Part shown: positions 35,701 through 43,508 of the stretch, in pieces
Layout of the letters: each line of letters begins with the position of its first letter
Position numbering within the stretch: position 1 is the first letter of the stretch
Assembly: GCA_038252405.1 (NCBI GenBank)
Contig: JBBSAJ010000008.1
Span: 30,855-94,854, forward strand
Source: DATCDE01 sp038252405
GTDB lineage: Bacteria > Actinomycetota > Actinomycetes > Prado026
Length of the DNA: 64,000 bases
Reading direction: 5' to 3'
Position numbers and translations under genes: made by a program
The notes under the pieces: model-generated
Seen by the model: the letters and a program-made list of their open reading frames with translations, nothing else
The model's database searches: none
What the model was told of the DNA's origin: nothing

Positions 35701-36325
35701 CCTGCCTGCCCAGCGGCTTGAGCTGGCGGCGCAGCTCGCCGGTCAGGTCCTGGACCCGGGTGAGGTTGGCCTGCATCGCGTCCAGCTTCCGCAGCGCCTT
35801 CTCCTTGCGCTTGCGGTGCTTGAGGACGCCGGCCGCCTCCTCGATGAAGCCGCGGCGCTCCTCGGGGGTCGCCGAGAGCACCTGGTCCAGCTGGCCCTGG
35901 CCGACGATCACGTGCATCTCGCGGCCGATGCCGGAGTCGGACAGCAGCTCCTGGACGTCGAGCAGCCGGCACGACTCGCCGTTGATCGCGTACTCGGATC
36001 CGCCGTTGCGGAACATGATCCGCGAGATCGACACCTCGGCGAACTCGATCGGCAGCGCGCCGTCGGTGTTGTCGATGGTGACGACGACCTCGGCCCGGCC
36101 CAGCGGCGGGCGGCCGGCCGTGCCGGCGAAGATGACGTCCTCCATCTTGCCGCCGCGCAGCGACTTGGCGCCCTGCTCGCCCATGACCCAGGCGAGGGCG
36201 TCGACGACGTTGGACTTGCCGGAGCCGTTCGGCCCGACCACGCAGGTGATCCCCGGCTCGAAGCGCAGGGTGGTGGACGACGCGAAGGACTTGAAGCCGC
36301 GCAGGGTGAGGCTCTTCAGGTGCAC
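32738..36325 (-). CDS. smc: Chromosome segregation protein SMC
   Basis: 1195 residues. Walker A (VVGPNGSGKSNVVDALAWVMGEQ) and the LRGGKMEDVIFAG region are at the N-terminus. The coiled-coil arms flank a hinge near residues 515-630. The ABC signature LSGGERSLVAVALLVAIF and Walker B PFYVMDEVEAALDDTN are near the C-terminus. The distal coiled coil carries a short repeat (EPAPS three times, 33415-33459), unusual for SMC. The protein folds chromosomes with ScpAB. GTG at 36325. Confidence 0.95.
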   Translation of the reverse strand: MHLKSLTLRGFKSFASSTTLRFEPGITCVVGPNGSGKSNVVDALAWVMGEQGAKSLRGGKMEDVIFAGTAGRPPLGRAEVVVTIDNTDGALPIEFAEVSISRIMFRNGGSEYAINGESCRLLDVQELLSDSGIGREMHVIVGQGQLDQVLSATPEERRGFIEEAAGVLKHRKRKEKALRKLDAMQANLTRVQDLTGELRRQLKPLGRQAEVAKRAHLVQADLRDARMRLLADDLLHLRTTLQQEVADETALRERRASVEAELAQVQAREIDLEQRSAVEAPVLAAAQETWYRLSGLRERLRGTASLASERMRLSAEETVDDRPGRDPEELEAEARAVRVEEAALGEQVEQARVRLAAASAARTAAEEALTAEQRRIATVERAEADRREGLARLTGQVGAARSRLETRETEIGRLSEALAEARTRAERAQQEFTALESQIAGFDEGEVDLDTEHERASAVLAEADARVAELREEERSAERERAALVARKETLELGLARKDGSSTLLAAGDRLSGVLGTVAALVSVEPGYETALAAALGRAADAVAVEGVGTAVDALRLLKDDDAGQAGLLVGSAAEDGSEAPWPALPGGARYAMDLVQAPSALRPSLTRLLRRTAVVEGLAEARALVAAEPTVAAVTRDGDVLGAGYAYGGSATAPSLLEVQAAVDDATHRLTEAAHRAERLRFDLTRAGQERGQAAERVDAALSRLHESDARMAAVAEQLGQLGSVARAASAEADRLATSLAKANEAAAVDRQALEELARRLTTASAEPTEQPPVEDHREELSAAATAARQAEVETRLALRTGEERQRALAGRVEQLERAAGAEREARQRAAARRARRAREAAVAAAVARGASVALGRIEVSLRAGAGERDVAERARAERDAELGEIRTRFRELGAVLDQLTDSVHRDEVARTEQRLRIEQLEQRAVEELGVDPDTLIAEYGPDQPVPAVEPEGEASEPAPSEPAPSEPAPSVPYVRAEQEKRLRAAERALALLGKVNPLALEEFDALQERLQFLTEQLEDLKKTRRDLLDIVREVDERVEQVFTAAYHDTAREFEGVFARLFPGGEGRLVLTDPSDMLATGIEVEARPPGKKVKRLSLLSGGERSLVAVALLVAIFRARPSPFYVMDEVEAALDDTNLGRLLTILDELRAASQLIVITHQKRTMEIADALYGVSMRGDGVTTVISQRLREVEPA

Positions 36326-36468
36326 GAGGAGGGCGCTCCTGGGCCGGGGCGGTGCCTGCCGGCAGCCACCATCGGACGAGAGGACGAGTTCACAGCGCGG
36401 GGAAGCGCCCTCACCCTACCCCGCCGCGCGGAGCCGACCGGTCCGGTGGGGCCGGGCGGGGCGAACCG

Positions 36469-36672
36469 TCAGGTGAGTGCGGGCTCCCGGTCGGGGACGG
36501 CGAGGAAGCGCTCCTGCGCGTCGTCCGCCACCAGCGAGGTGAGCGCGTCGTTCGCGGTCTTCAGCCGGTCGACCTCGCTCTCGAGGTCGTCCACCCGGCG
36601 GCGGAGCCGGGCGAGCTCGGCGACGACCATGGGGTCGGGTCCGCCGAGATGGCCGAGCAGGGCCTTCGCCAT
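36469..36672 (-). CDS. Small conserved actinobacterial protein with coiled coil
   Basis: 67 residues: MAKALLGHLGGPDPMVVAEL, then a heptad-rich stretch LARLRRRVDDLESEVDRLKTANDAL and a short tail. Small coiled-coil proteins of this type occur in actinobacteria. No function is known to me. It lies between smc and the acylphosphatase gene on the same strand. Confidence 0.7.
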   Translation of the reverse strand: MAKALLGHLGGPDPMVVAELARLRRRVDDLESEVDRLKTANDALTSLVADDAQERFLAVPDREPALT

Positions 36673-36827
36673 CGAGGGTCCTTCACGGTCGGGTGCCCGT
36701 GGGCACCAGGTCAGTGGTAGCGCAAGAGCCAGGCGTGCAGGACGCCGGTGCGGTGTTCTTAGGGTCGCACTGAGATCACGAAACGGTCAACCTCGGCGGT
36801 CGTCGCTCAGCCGTCCGGGTGACAGCG

Positions 36828-37118
36828 TCAACGCTCGACGAAGCCGGTCAGGTCGCCGCGAGCCCCCGACCACTGCTGCACGACCCCGCGGACCCGCCCG
36901 GGGGTGCCGGGCCCCTCCAGCAGCGCGACGAGCGCCCGGCAGGCCGGCTCCGGCCCCTCGGCGACGACCTCCACCCGGCCGTCGTCCAGGTTGGTGGCCC
37001 GTCCGACCAGGCCCAGCTCGAGCGCCCGGGCGCGGGTCCACCAGCGAAAGCCCACGCCCTGCACGGTCCCCCGAGCCCAGACGGTCACCCGCACCGGCGG
37101 CACCGGCGACTCGGTCAC
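36828..37118 (-). CDS. acyP: Acylphosphatase
   Basis: 96 residues with the acylphosphatase fold: VTVWARGTVQGVGFRWWTRARALEL (catalytic Arg in GVGFRWW) and VEVVAEGPEPACRALVALLEGP; the catalytic Asn is in GRATNLDDGRVEVV. It hydrolyses acyl phosphates such as 1,3-bisphosphoglycerate. It precedes mutM by 6 bp in the reverse direction. Confidence 0.92.
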   Translation of the reverse strand: MTESPVPPVRVTVWARGTVQGVGFRWWTRARALELGLVGRATNLDDGRVEVVAEGPEPACRALVALLEGPGTPGRVRGVVQQWSGARGDLTGFVER

Positions 37119-37124
37119 CGCCGG

Positions 37125-37991
37125 CTACCAGTGCGCCCGGCGCGGCCGGGGCTGGCAGCGCGGGCAGCGGTAGGACGAGCGGTTCATGAACGGGTCCCGC
37201 CGGATCGGCGTGCCGCAGCGCGAGCAGGGCAGCTCGCGGCGGCCGTAGACCTCGAGCGAGCGCTCGAAGTAGCCGGACTCGCCGTTGACGTTGACGTACA
37301 GCGAGTCGAACGACGTGCCGCCCTGCTCCAGCGCCGCGCCCATGACCCCGCGGACGGCGGCCAGCAGCCGGGTCACCTCGGCGCGGGTCAGCGTCTCGGT
37401 CGGCCGGGCGTAGTGCAGCCCGACCTGCCACAGCGCCTCGTCGGCGTAGATGTTGCCGATCCCCGAGACCAGGCTCTGGTCGAGCAGCGCCCGCTTGACC
37501 CCGGTGTGCCGCCGACGCAGCGCAGCGGCGAACGCGGCGTCGTCGAAGTTCGCGTCGAGCGGGTCACGGGCGATGTGCGCCACCGGCACCGGGACGCCGT
37601 CCTCGGACCCGCCGGCCATCGGCTGCACGGACAGCCCGCCGAAGGTGCGCTGGTCCACGAAGCGCAGCTCGCGGCCGCCGTCGGCGAACCGCAGCCGGAC
37701 CCGCAGGTGGGTCTCGTCGGGGGCGTCGGGGGGCTGCACGAGCAGCTGGCCGGACATGCCCAGGTGGGCCAGCAGGGCCTCGCCGTCGTCGGTGGGCAGC
37801 CACAGGTACTTGCCCCGCCGACGGGCCGCCTGCAGGGTGCGTCCTTCGAGGCCGGCCGACAACCCGGCTGCGCCGCCCGGCTGCCGGCGTACCGCTCGCA
37901 GGTGCCGCACCTCGACGTCGGCCACGGTGCGTCCGGCCACCCAGCGCTCCAGGCCGCGGCGCACCACCTCGACCTCTGGCAGCTCCGGCAC
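37125..37991 (-). CDS. mutM: Formamidopyrimidine-DNA glycosylase (Fpg/MutM)
   Basis: 288 residues. GTG start gives VPELPEVEVVRRGLERW, which after Met removal exposes the catalytic Pro and Glu. LLAHLGMSGQLLVQ and the helix-two-turn-helix (GIGNIYADEALWQVGLH) follow. The C-terminal zinc finger reads CSRCGTPIRRD then YRCPRCQ. It removes 8-oxoguanine and opens the DNA strand. Confidence 0.95.
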   Translation of the reverse strand: MPELPEVEVVRRGLERWVAGRTVADVEVRHLRAVRRQPGGAAGLSAGLEGRTLQAARRRGKYLWLPTDDGEALLAHLGMSGQLLVQPPDAPDETHLRVRLRFADGGRELRFVDQRTFGGLSVQPMAGGSEDGVPVPVAHIARDPLDANFDDAAFAAALRRRHTGVKRALLDQSLVSGIGNIYADEALWQVGLHYARPTETLTRAEVTRLLAAVRGVMGAALEQGGTSFDSLYVNVNGESGYFERSLEVYGRRELPCSRCGTPIRRDPFMNRSSYRCPRCQPRPRRAHW

Positions 37992-37998
37992 GGGACGT

Positions 37999-38709
37999 CT
38001 AGAGGGTCGGGGCGCGCGGCCGGTCGCCGTCGAGCACCGTCCAGGCGGTCGCCGCGGCGGCCTGCTCGGCCTCCTTCTTGCTGCGGCCGGCGCCGCGGCC
38101 GCGCACCTGGCCGCCGACGAGCACCTCGGCGATGAAGCTCTTGGCGTGGTCCGGGCCGTCCTCGCTCACGACGTACTCGGGGACGCCGATCGCCAAGGTG
38201 GCGGTGAGCTCCTGCAGGCTGGTCTTCCAGTCCAGCCCGGCGCCGAGCTGGCAGGACGACTCGATCAGCCCGTCGAACAGCCGGTGCACCAGGTTCGAGG
38301 CGACCGACAGGCCGCGGTCGAGGTACACGGCGCCCAGCAGGGCCTCCACCGTGTCGGCCAGGATCGAGCCCTTGTCGCGGCCCCCGGTCGTCTCCTCGCC
38401 ACGGCCCAGCAGCAGGAACTCGCCGAGGCCCAGCTCGCGGCCGACATCAGCCAGCGCCCTCGCGTTGACCACCGCCGCCCGCAGCTTGGCCAGCTGACCC
38501 TCGGGCTGGTCCGGGTGGGTCCGGTACAGCGTGTCGGTGACGACCAGCCCGAGCACGGAGTCGCCCAGGAACTCCAGCCGCTCGTTGGTGGGCAGGCCGC
38601 CGTTCTCGTAGGCGTAGGACCGGTGGGTCAGCGCCTGCAGCAGCATCGCTGGGTCGACGGGGACGCCGAGCCGGTCGGCCAGCTCGGCCGGCGGTCGGGG
38701 GACGCTCAC
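37999..38709 (-). CDS. rnc: Ribonuclease III
   Basis: 236 residues, GTG at 38709. The catalytic domain contains NERLEFLGDSVLGLVVTDTLY and DTVEALLGAVYLDRG; the dsRNA-binding domain follows with DWKTSLQELTATLAIGVPEY and GRGAGRSKKEAEQAAAATA. Processes rRNA and degrades double-stranded RNA. It lies 41 bp downstream of rpmF. Confidence 0.95.
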   Translation of the reverse strand: MSVPRPPAELADRLGVPVDPAMLLQALTHRSYAYENGGLPTNERLEFLGDSVLGLVVTDTLYRTHPDQPEGQLAKLRAAVVNARALADVGRELGLGEFLLLGRGEETTGGRDKGSILADTVEALLGAVYLDRGLSVASNLVHRLFDGLIESSCQLGAGLDWKTSLQELTATLAIGVPEYVVSEDGPDHAKSFIAEVLVGGQVRGRGAGRSKKEAEQAAAATAWTVLDGDRPRAPTL

Positions 38710-38750
38710 GCGGCCCCCCGAGCCCGTCGAACGCCCGTGGTGCACACCCG

Positions 38751-38924
38751 TCAGACCTCGAGGACCTGCCGCTTGTTGTACGTGCCGCAGGTCGGGCACG
38801 CGATGTGCTGCAGCTTGGGCTGCTTGCAACGGTCGCAGGTCGACAGGGCCGGAGCCGTGGCCTTCCACTGCGCCCTGCGGCTGCGGGTGTTGCTACGCGA
38901 CATCTTCCGCTTGGGAACGGCCAC
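38751..38924 (-). CDS. rpmF: 50S ribosomal protein L32 (zinc-binding form)
   Basis: 57 residues, GTG start giving VAVPKRKMSRSNTRSRRAQW. The C-terminal half has CDRCKQPKLQHIACPTCGTY, a four-Cys zinc site. This is the C+ form that needs zinc; the L28 protein at 45282 is also a C+ type. It follows the DUF177 gene by 2 bp, the usual arrangement. Confidence 0.96.
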   Translation of the reverse strand: MAVPKRKMSRSNTRSRRAQWKATAPALSTCDRCKQPKLQHIACPTCGTYNKRQVLEV

Positions 38925-38926
38925 GG

Positions 38927-39553
38927 CTAGCTCTCCTTCGATCTGGTGCGTCGGTCCGATGGTTCGTCGGTCTGCTCGGTCGTGCTGTCGCTGCTGTCGT
39001 CGAGGAGCCCCCCGAGGGCGGCCCACCGGGCGTCGACCGCCTCGTGCGAGTGCTCCGGGTCGTCGGCCAGCCTGAACCCGCACTCCGGGCACAGGCCGAG
39101 GCAGTCGTCCCGGCACACCGGCTGCAGTGGCAGCGCGAGCACCAGCGAGTCCCGCAGCACCGGCTCGAGGTCCAGCAGCTCACCCTCGAGCCGCCGGGCC
39201 TCCTCGTCCTCAACCTCGAACTCGACGTACTGGTCGGGGTAGTAGTACAGCTCCTGGATCGGGATCTCCACCTCAGAGGTCAACGGTTCCAGGCACCGCA
39301 CGCACTCACCCGTCAGCTGCGCCCGCGCCGTACCCGACACGAGCACCCCCTCGATCACCGACTCGAGCCGCAGTTCGAGCTCGATGGCGGATCCCTCGGG
39401 AACGCCGATCACGTCATGACCAAGGTCGGCCGGGGCCGGCGCGGTGAAGGACAGCTGACGCATGGTTCCGGCCCGGCGTCCGACGTCGTGGGTATCCACG
39501 ACGAGCGGGGCGCGCGGGTCGAGCCTGGACAGCGTGTCCTCCGCCGATGGCAT
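38927..39553 (-). CDS. DUF177 / YceD family protein
   Basis: 208 residues. Typically placed upstream of rpmF and thought to take part in 23S rRNA metabolism. Two Cys clusters are visible: TGECVRCLEPL and CRDDCLGLCPECG. The C-terminal tail is rich in Asp/Ser and Thr. The exact role is not established. Confidence 0.9.
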   Translation of the reverse strand: MPSAEDTLSRLDPRAPLVVDTHDVGRRAGTMRQLSFTAPAPADLGHDVIGVPEGSAIELELRLESVIEGVLVSGTARAQLTGECVRCLEPLTSEVEIPIQELYYYPDQYVEFEVEDEEARRLEGELLDLEPVLRDSLVLALPLQPVCRDDCLGLCPECGFRLADDPEHSHEAVDARWAALGGLLDDSSDSTTEQTDEPSDRRTRSKES

Positions 39554-39642
39554 GACGAAGTGGCCTCGGTTGAGGCCGAAGGCTCAGGGTACCGGAGCGG
39601 ACGGCCGGTACCCAACCGAGCCAGGAGCCGGTCGCTGCCCGG

Positions 39643-40161
39643 TCAGCGGCCGCGCAGCGGCAGGTGCTCCTGGGTGGTCTCGTTCACGGAGTGCCGGCCG
39701 CCGAGGTCGTCGGCCTCGGTGCGCCCGCGCAGCCGCTCCCGGCCGCGCATGACCGCACCGAGGGTCTTGTTGAGCGTGATCTCGAAGGTGGCCAGCTTGC
39801 CGTCGATGTACTGGTCGACCTCGTCGCGCAGCTCGTCGGCCTCCTGCTGCGCCTCGTGCAGCACCCGCTGGGCCTCCAGCTGCGCCTGGGTGAACACCTC
39901 GGTCTCGGCGACCAGCCGCATCCGCTCCTCGTGCGCCGCCGCGACGATCCGGTCGGCCTCGACCCGGCCCTCGGCGACGACGTGGTCGCGGTCGGACAGC
40001 AGTCGGTCGGCGAGGTCGAGCTCCTCGGGCAGCAGCGCCCGCAGCTCGTCGAGCAGGGCGAGCAGGTCACCCCGGTTGACCATGCAGGACGCCGACATCG
40101 GCATGGCGCGGGCAGTCTCGACGAGCTGGGTGATCTCGTCGAGCTTCTCGTGGACGTCCAC
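39643..40161 (-). CDS. Coiled-coil protein of DivIVA-like appearance, function unknown
   Basis: 172 residues. After DVHEKLDEITQLVETARAMP MSASCMVN the protein is an almost continuous helix: ALLDELRALLPEELDLADRL, DHVVAEGRVEADRIVAAAHEE and FTQAQLEAQRVLHEAQQEADEL. Actinobacterial homologues sit next to coaD and are sometimes described as cell-division initiation or DivIVA-like proteins. No stronger assignment is possible from the sequence. Confidence 0.75.
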   Translation of the reverse strand: MDVHEKLDEITQLVETARAMPMSASCMVNRGDLLALLDELRALLPEELDLADRLLSDRDHVVAEGRVEADRIVAAAHEERMRLVAETEVFTQAQLEAQRVLHEAQQEADELRDEVDQYIDGKLATFEITLNKTLGAVMRGRERLRGRTEADDLGGRHSVNETTQEHLPLRGR

Positions 40162-40197
40162 GGGCCGGTGGCTCCTCGGTCGGTAGTGGGTCGGGTC

Positions 40198-40683
40198 TCA
40201 GGGCTGCGCGAGGTGCTGCGCCATCCGGCTGGCCACCAGCTCGGGCACCAGCGCGGAGATGTCCCCACCATAGGTCGCGACCTCTTTGACGAGGCTGGAC
40301 GAGAGGTAACTGTAGAGCGCGGACGTGGGCACGAACAGCGTCTCCACTCCGGCCAGCTGATGGTTCATCTGCGCCATCTGCAGCTCGTAGTCGAAGTCGC
40401 TGACCGCCCGCAGCCCCTTGACGATGGCCGCGATGCCCCGCTCCTGGCAGAAGTCCACGAGCAGGCCGTGGAAGGCGTCGACCCGAACGTTCGGCCACTG
40501 GCCGGTCACCTGGCGGAGCATCTCCATGCGCTCCTCGACGGTGAACATGCTGGCCTTGCTCTTGTTGATCAGCACCGCCACGGTGACCTCGTCGAACAGC
40601 TGGGCGGCCCGGCCGATGATGTCGAGGTGTCCGTTGGTCACCGGGTCGAACGAGCCGGGGGTGACGACCTTGCGCACGCTCAC
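40198..40683 (-). CDS. coaD: Phosphopantetheine adenylyltransferase (CoaD)
   Basis: 161 residues. Makes dephospho-CoA from 4'-phosphopantetheine and ATP. The nucleotide motif VTPGSFDPVTNGHLDIIGR contains TxGH-type residues, and the closing SSSLVKEVATYGGDISALVP corresponds to ISSSxVR. KGLRAVSDFDYELQMAQMNH is also typical. Same strand as rsmD, 33 bp apart. Confidence 0.95.
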   Translation of the reverse strand: MSVRKVVTPGSFDPVTNGHLDIIGRAAQLFDEVTVAVLINKSKASMFTVEERMEMLRQVTGQWPNVRVDAFHGLLVDFCQERGIAAIVKGLRAVSDFDYELQMAQMNHQLAGVETLFVPTSALYSYLSSSLVKEVATYGGDISALVPELVASRMAQHLAQP

Positions 40684-40716
40684 TCCTCCGCAGGGCAGGT
40701 GCCGGGTAGGGGCAGC

Positions 40717-41298
40717 TCAGGCGCCGGCTTCGGTCCCGGCGGCGCGACCGTACCAAAGGGTGGCCTCGCCGTAGGTCCGGGACCGGTCCGCTGCGAACCC
40801 CGGCGGCCAGCCGAAGGGCTCGTCCCTGGTCGCCCGCTCCACCACGACAACGGCCCCGGGGCCCAGCCAGCCGTGGGCCAGCAGGTCGGCCAGCACCGCC
40901 CGGACCGGCACGGTGTCGAGGGCGTACGGCGGGTCGAGGAAGGCGAGGTCGTACGGGGCGCCCGGGTTGGCCGCGGCGGCCACCCGCTCGACCGTGTCCC
41001 CGCGCACCTGGGTGCCGGGCAGTCCCAGGGCAGCCACGTTCGCCCGGACCGCCGCGAGCGCCCGCTGGTCGGACTCCACCAGCAGCACGGCGGTGGCGCC
41101 CCGGCTGGCCGCCTCGAGCCCGACCGCCCCCGAGCCGGCGTACAGGTCGAGCGCGCGGACGCCGGCCAGTCCGCCGAGCATCGACTCCAGCGCCGAGAAC
41201 AGCCCCTCCCTGGCCCGGTCGGACGTCGGGCGGGTGCTCTGCCCGTGCGGCACGGTCAGCCGGCGCCCCCTGGCCGACCCGGCCACCACCCTGGTCAT
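40717..41298 (-). CDS. rsmD: 16S rRNA (guanine966-N2)-methyltransferase RsmD
   Basis: 193 residues. Motif I ALDLYAGSGAVGLEAASRGA and motif IV FLDPPYALDT are clear; the N-terminal GSARGRRLTVPHGQSTRPTSDRAREGLFSAL matches the family. ATG at 41298 overlaps the recG stop by 4 bp. Confidence 0.93.
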   Translation of the reverse strand: MTRVVAGSARGRRLTVPHGQSTRPTSDRAREGLFSALESMLGGLAGVRALDLYAGSGAVGLEAASRGATAVLLVESDQRALAAVRANVAALGLPGTQVRGDTVERVAAAANPGAPYDLAFLDPPYALDTVPVRAVLADLLAHGWLGPGAVVVVERATRDEPFGWPPGFAADRSRTYGEATLWYGRAAGTEAGA

Positions 41299-43502
41299 GC
41301 CTTCTCCAGGAACTCGGCCCGCTGGTCGTCGACGTACTGGGCCAGCGCCGTGCGCAGGGCCGGGTGCCCGTCGAGGTCGGGGTCGGCCGCGACGACACCC
41401 GCGGCATCCTCCCGGGCGTCGGCGATGGTGTCCTCGTCGCGCAGCACCGACAGCAGCCGCAGCGACGACCGCCGCCCGTGCTGGGAGGAGCCCAGCACGT
41501 CACCCTCGCGGCGCTGCTCGAGGTCCAGCCGGGACAGCACGAACCCGTCCAGGGTGGCCGCCACGGCGTCCAGCCGCGCGCGGGCCGGTGCACCCTCGGT
41601 CTGGTCGGTGACCAGCAGGCACAGCCCGGGCGCCGCCCCTCGGCCCACCCGCCCACGCAGCTGGTGCAGCTGGGACACCCCGAACCGGTCGGCGTCCATG
41701 ACCACCATCGTGGTCGCGTTCGGCACGTCGACGCCCACCTCGACGACCGTGGTGGCGACCAGGACGTCGACCTGGCCGGCGGCGAAGCGGCGCATCACGT
41801 CGTCCTTCCCGTCGCTGGGCAGCCGCCCGTGCAGCACCTCCAGCCGCAGCCCGGCCAACGGCCCCTCGGCCAGCTCGGGGGCGACCTCGGTCACCGCCCT
41901 GGGCGCCCGGCGGGCCGGCCCACCCTCGGGCTCGTCGCCGTCCGTCGAGACGTCGTCCGGGTCGGGGCTGTCGCCGATCCGCGGGCAGACGACGTACGCC
42001 TGGTGGCCGGCGGCGACCTCCTCGCGCACCCGCTCCCAGGAGCGCTCCACGAACCGCGGCCGGTCGACCGGGACGACGTGGGTGGCGATCGGCGAGCGCC
42101 CCCGCGGCAGCTCGGTCAGGGTGGACACCTCGAGGTCGCCGAACACGGTCATCGCGACGGTGCGCGGGATCGGGGTGGCGGTCATGACCAGGACGTGCGG
42201 CGGCTGGGCACCCTTGCCGCTCAGCGCGGCCCGCTGCTCGACCCCGAACCGGTGTTGCTCGTCGACCACGACCAGGCCGAGGTCGAAGAACCCGACCCGC
42301 TCCTCGAGCAGGGCGTGGGTGCCGATGACGAGGCCGGCGTCCCCGCTGGCGACCTGGAGCAGGCCCTCGCGCCGGGTCGCCGCGCCGGACGAGCCGGTGA
42401 GCAGCACCACCCGGGTGCCCACGTCGGAGCCGCCCAGCAGGCCCCGCTCGGCCAGCGGCCCCAGCAGGGCGAGCACCGAGCGGTAGTGCTGCTGGGCGAG
42501 CACCTCGGTGGGCGCGAGCAGGGCCGCCTGACCGCCGGCGTCGACCACGGTGAGCATGGCCCGCAGCGCCAGCACGGTCTTGCCGGAGCCGACCTCCCCC
42601 TGCAGCAGCCGGTGCATGGGGTGCGCCATGGCCAGGTCCTGCTCCAGCTGCGCAGCGACCGCCCGCTGGCCGTCGGTGAGGGTGAACGGCAGCCGCGAGT
42701 CGAACGCGTCGACCAGGCCGCCGGGCACCCGACGACGGGCGACCGCGGGCAGCGCCGCGGTGGCGGCCCGGCGTCGGGCCAGCTCGGTCTGCAGGACGAA
42801 GGCCTCCTCATAGACCAGCCGGCGGCGGGCGCTGGCCACCTCGGCCCTGGTCTCCGGCCGGTGCACCAGCCGCAGCGCCTCGGCCAGGCCGACCAGCCCC
42901 CTGCGCTCCCGCACGTCGGGGGGGACCGGGTCCAGCAGCCCGTCCAGGACGTCCAGTGCCGGCTGCACCGCCTTGGCGACCCGCCACGACGGGAACCCGG
43001 CGGTGGCCGGGTACACCGGGATCAGCGCGTGCGCGAACGCGGCCGCCGCCTCCGCGTCCACCTCGTCGCCGTCGTCACCCTCGTCGACGAGCAGGTACTC
43101 GGGGTGGGTCAGCTGCCGGGTGCCGTTGAACACCGACACCTTGCCCGCGAACAGCCCGCGGCGCCCGGGGCGCAGCTCCCGCTCCCGCCACCGCTGGTCG
43201 CGCTTGTCGAAGAAGGTCAGCGTGAGGTGGCCGCGGCCGTCGGTGACCACCACCTGCAGCCGGGTGCCCGGCCGGTTCTTCATCCGGTGCAGCTTGGCCG
43301 AGGCGATGTCGGCCATGACGGTCACGTCGTCGTCGACCCGCAGCGCGGCCAGGTCGGTGAGCTCGCCGCGCTCGGCGTAGCGGCGGGGGTAGTGCCGCAG
43401 CAGGTCGCCCACGGTCTCGATCCCCAGCTTCTTGCTGAGGGTCTGCGCCGTGGTGCCGCCGACCAGCCGGCCGGCCGGCTCGTCCATCGACAGCTCGGGC
43501 AT
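41295..43502 (-). CDS. recG: ATP-dependent DNA helicase RecG
   Basis: 735 residues. N-terminal wedge/OB region (DLLRHYPRRYAERGELTDL, VVVTDGRGHLTLTFFDKR), then the helicase core with Walker A LLQGEVGSGKTVLALRAML, DEQH box (VVVDEQHRFGVEQR), and VATTVVEVGVDVPNATTMVV, RVGRGAAPGLCLL. It reverses stalled replication forks. An Asp/Glu-rich insertion near residues 505-520 (SPDPDDVSTDGDEPEGG) is a local extension. It is 6 bp after the fakA homologue. Confidence 0.95.
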   Translation of the reverse strand: MPELSMDEPAGRLVGGTTAQTLSKKLGIETVGDLLRHYPRRYAERGELTDLAALRVDDDVTVMADIASAKLHRMKNRPGTRLQVVVTDGRGHLTLTFFDKRDQRWRERELRPGRRGLFAGKVSVFNGTRQLTHPEYLLVDEGDDGDEVDAEAAAAFAHALIPVYPATAGFPSWRVAKAVQPALDVLDGLLDPVPPDVRERRGLVGLAEALRLVHRPETRAEVASARRRLVYEEAFVLQTELARRRAATAALPAVARRRVPGGLVDAFDSRLPFTLTDGQRAVAAQLEQDLAMAHPMHRLLQGEVGSGKTVLALRAMLTVVDAGGQAALLAPTEVLAQQHYRSVLALLGPLAERGLLGGSDVGTRVVLLTGSSGAATRREGLLQVASGDAGLVIGTHALLEERVGFFDLGLVVVDEQHRFGVEQRAALSGKGAQPPHVLVMTATPIPRTVAMTVFGDLEVSTLTELPRGRSPIATHVVPVDRPRFVERSWERVREEVAAGHQAYVVCPRIGDSPDPDDVSTDGDEPEGGPARRAPRAVTEVAPELAEGPLAGLRLEVLHGRLPSDGKDDVMRRFAAGQVDVLVATTVVEVGVDVPNATTMVVMDADRFGVSQLHQLRGRVGRGAAPGLCLLVTDQTEGAPARARLDAVAATLDGFVLSRLDLEQRREGDVLGSSQHGRRSSLRLLSVLRDEDTIADAREDAAGVVAADPDLDGHPALRTALAQYVDDQRAEFLEKA

Positions 43503-43508
43503 GACCGG

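Noticed and set aside
30104..37189. Very long open frame on the plus strand (over 2300 codons) across amtB, ftsY, smc
   Set aside because: It is the antisense of well-recognised genes in GC-rich DNA, with no domain of its own.
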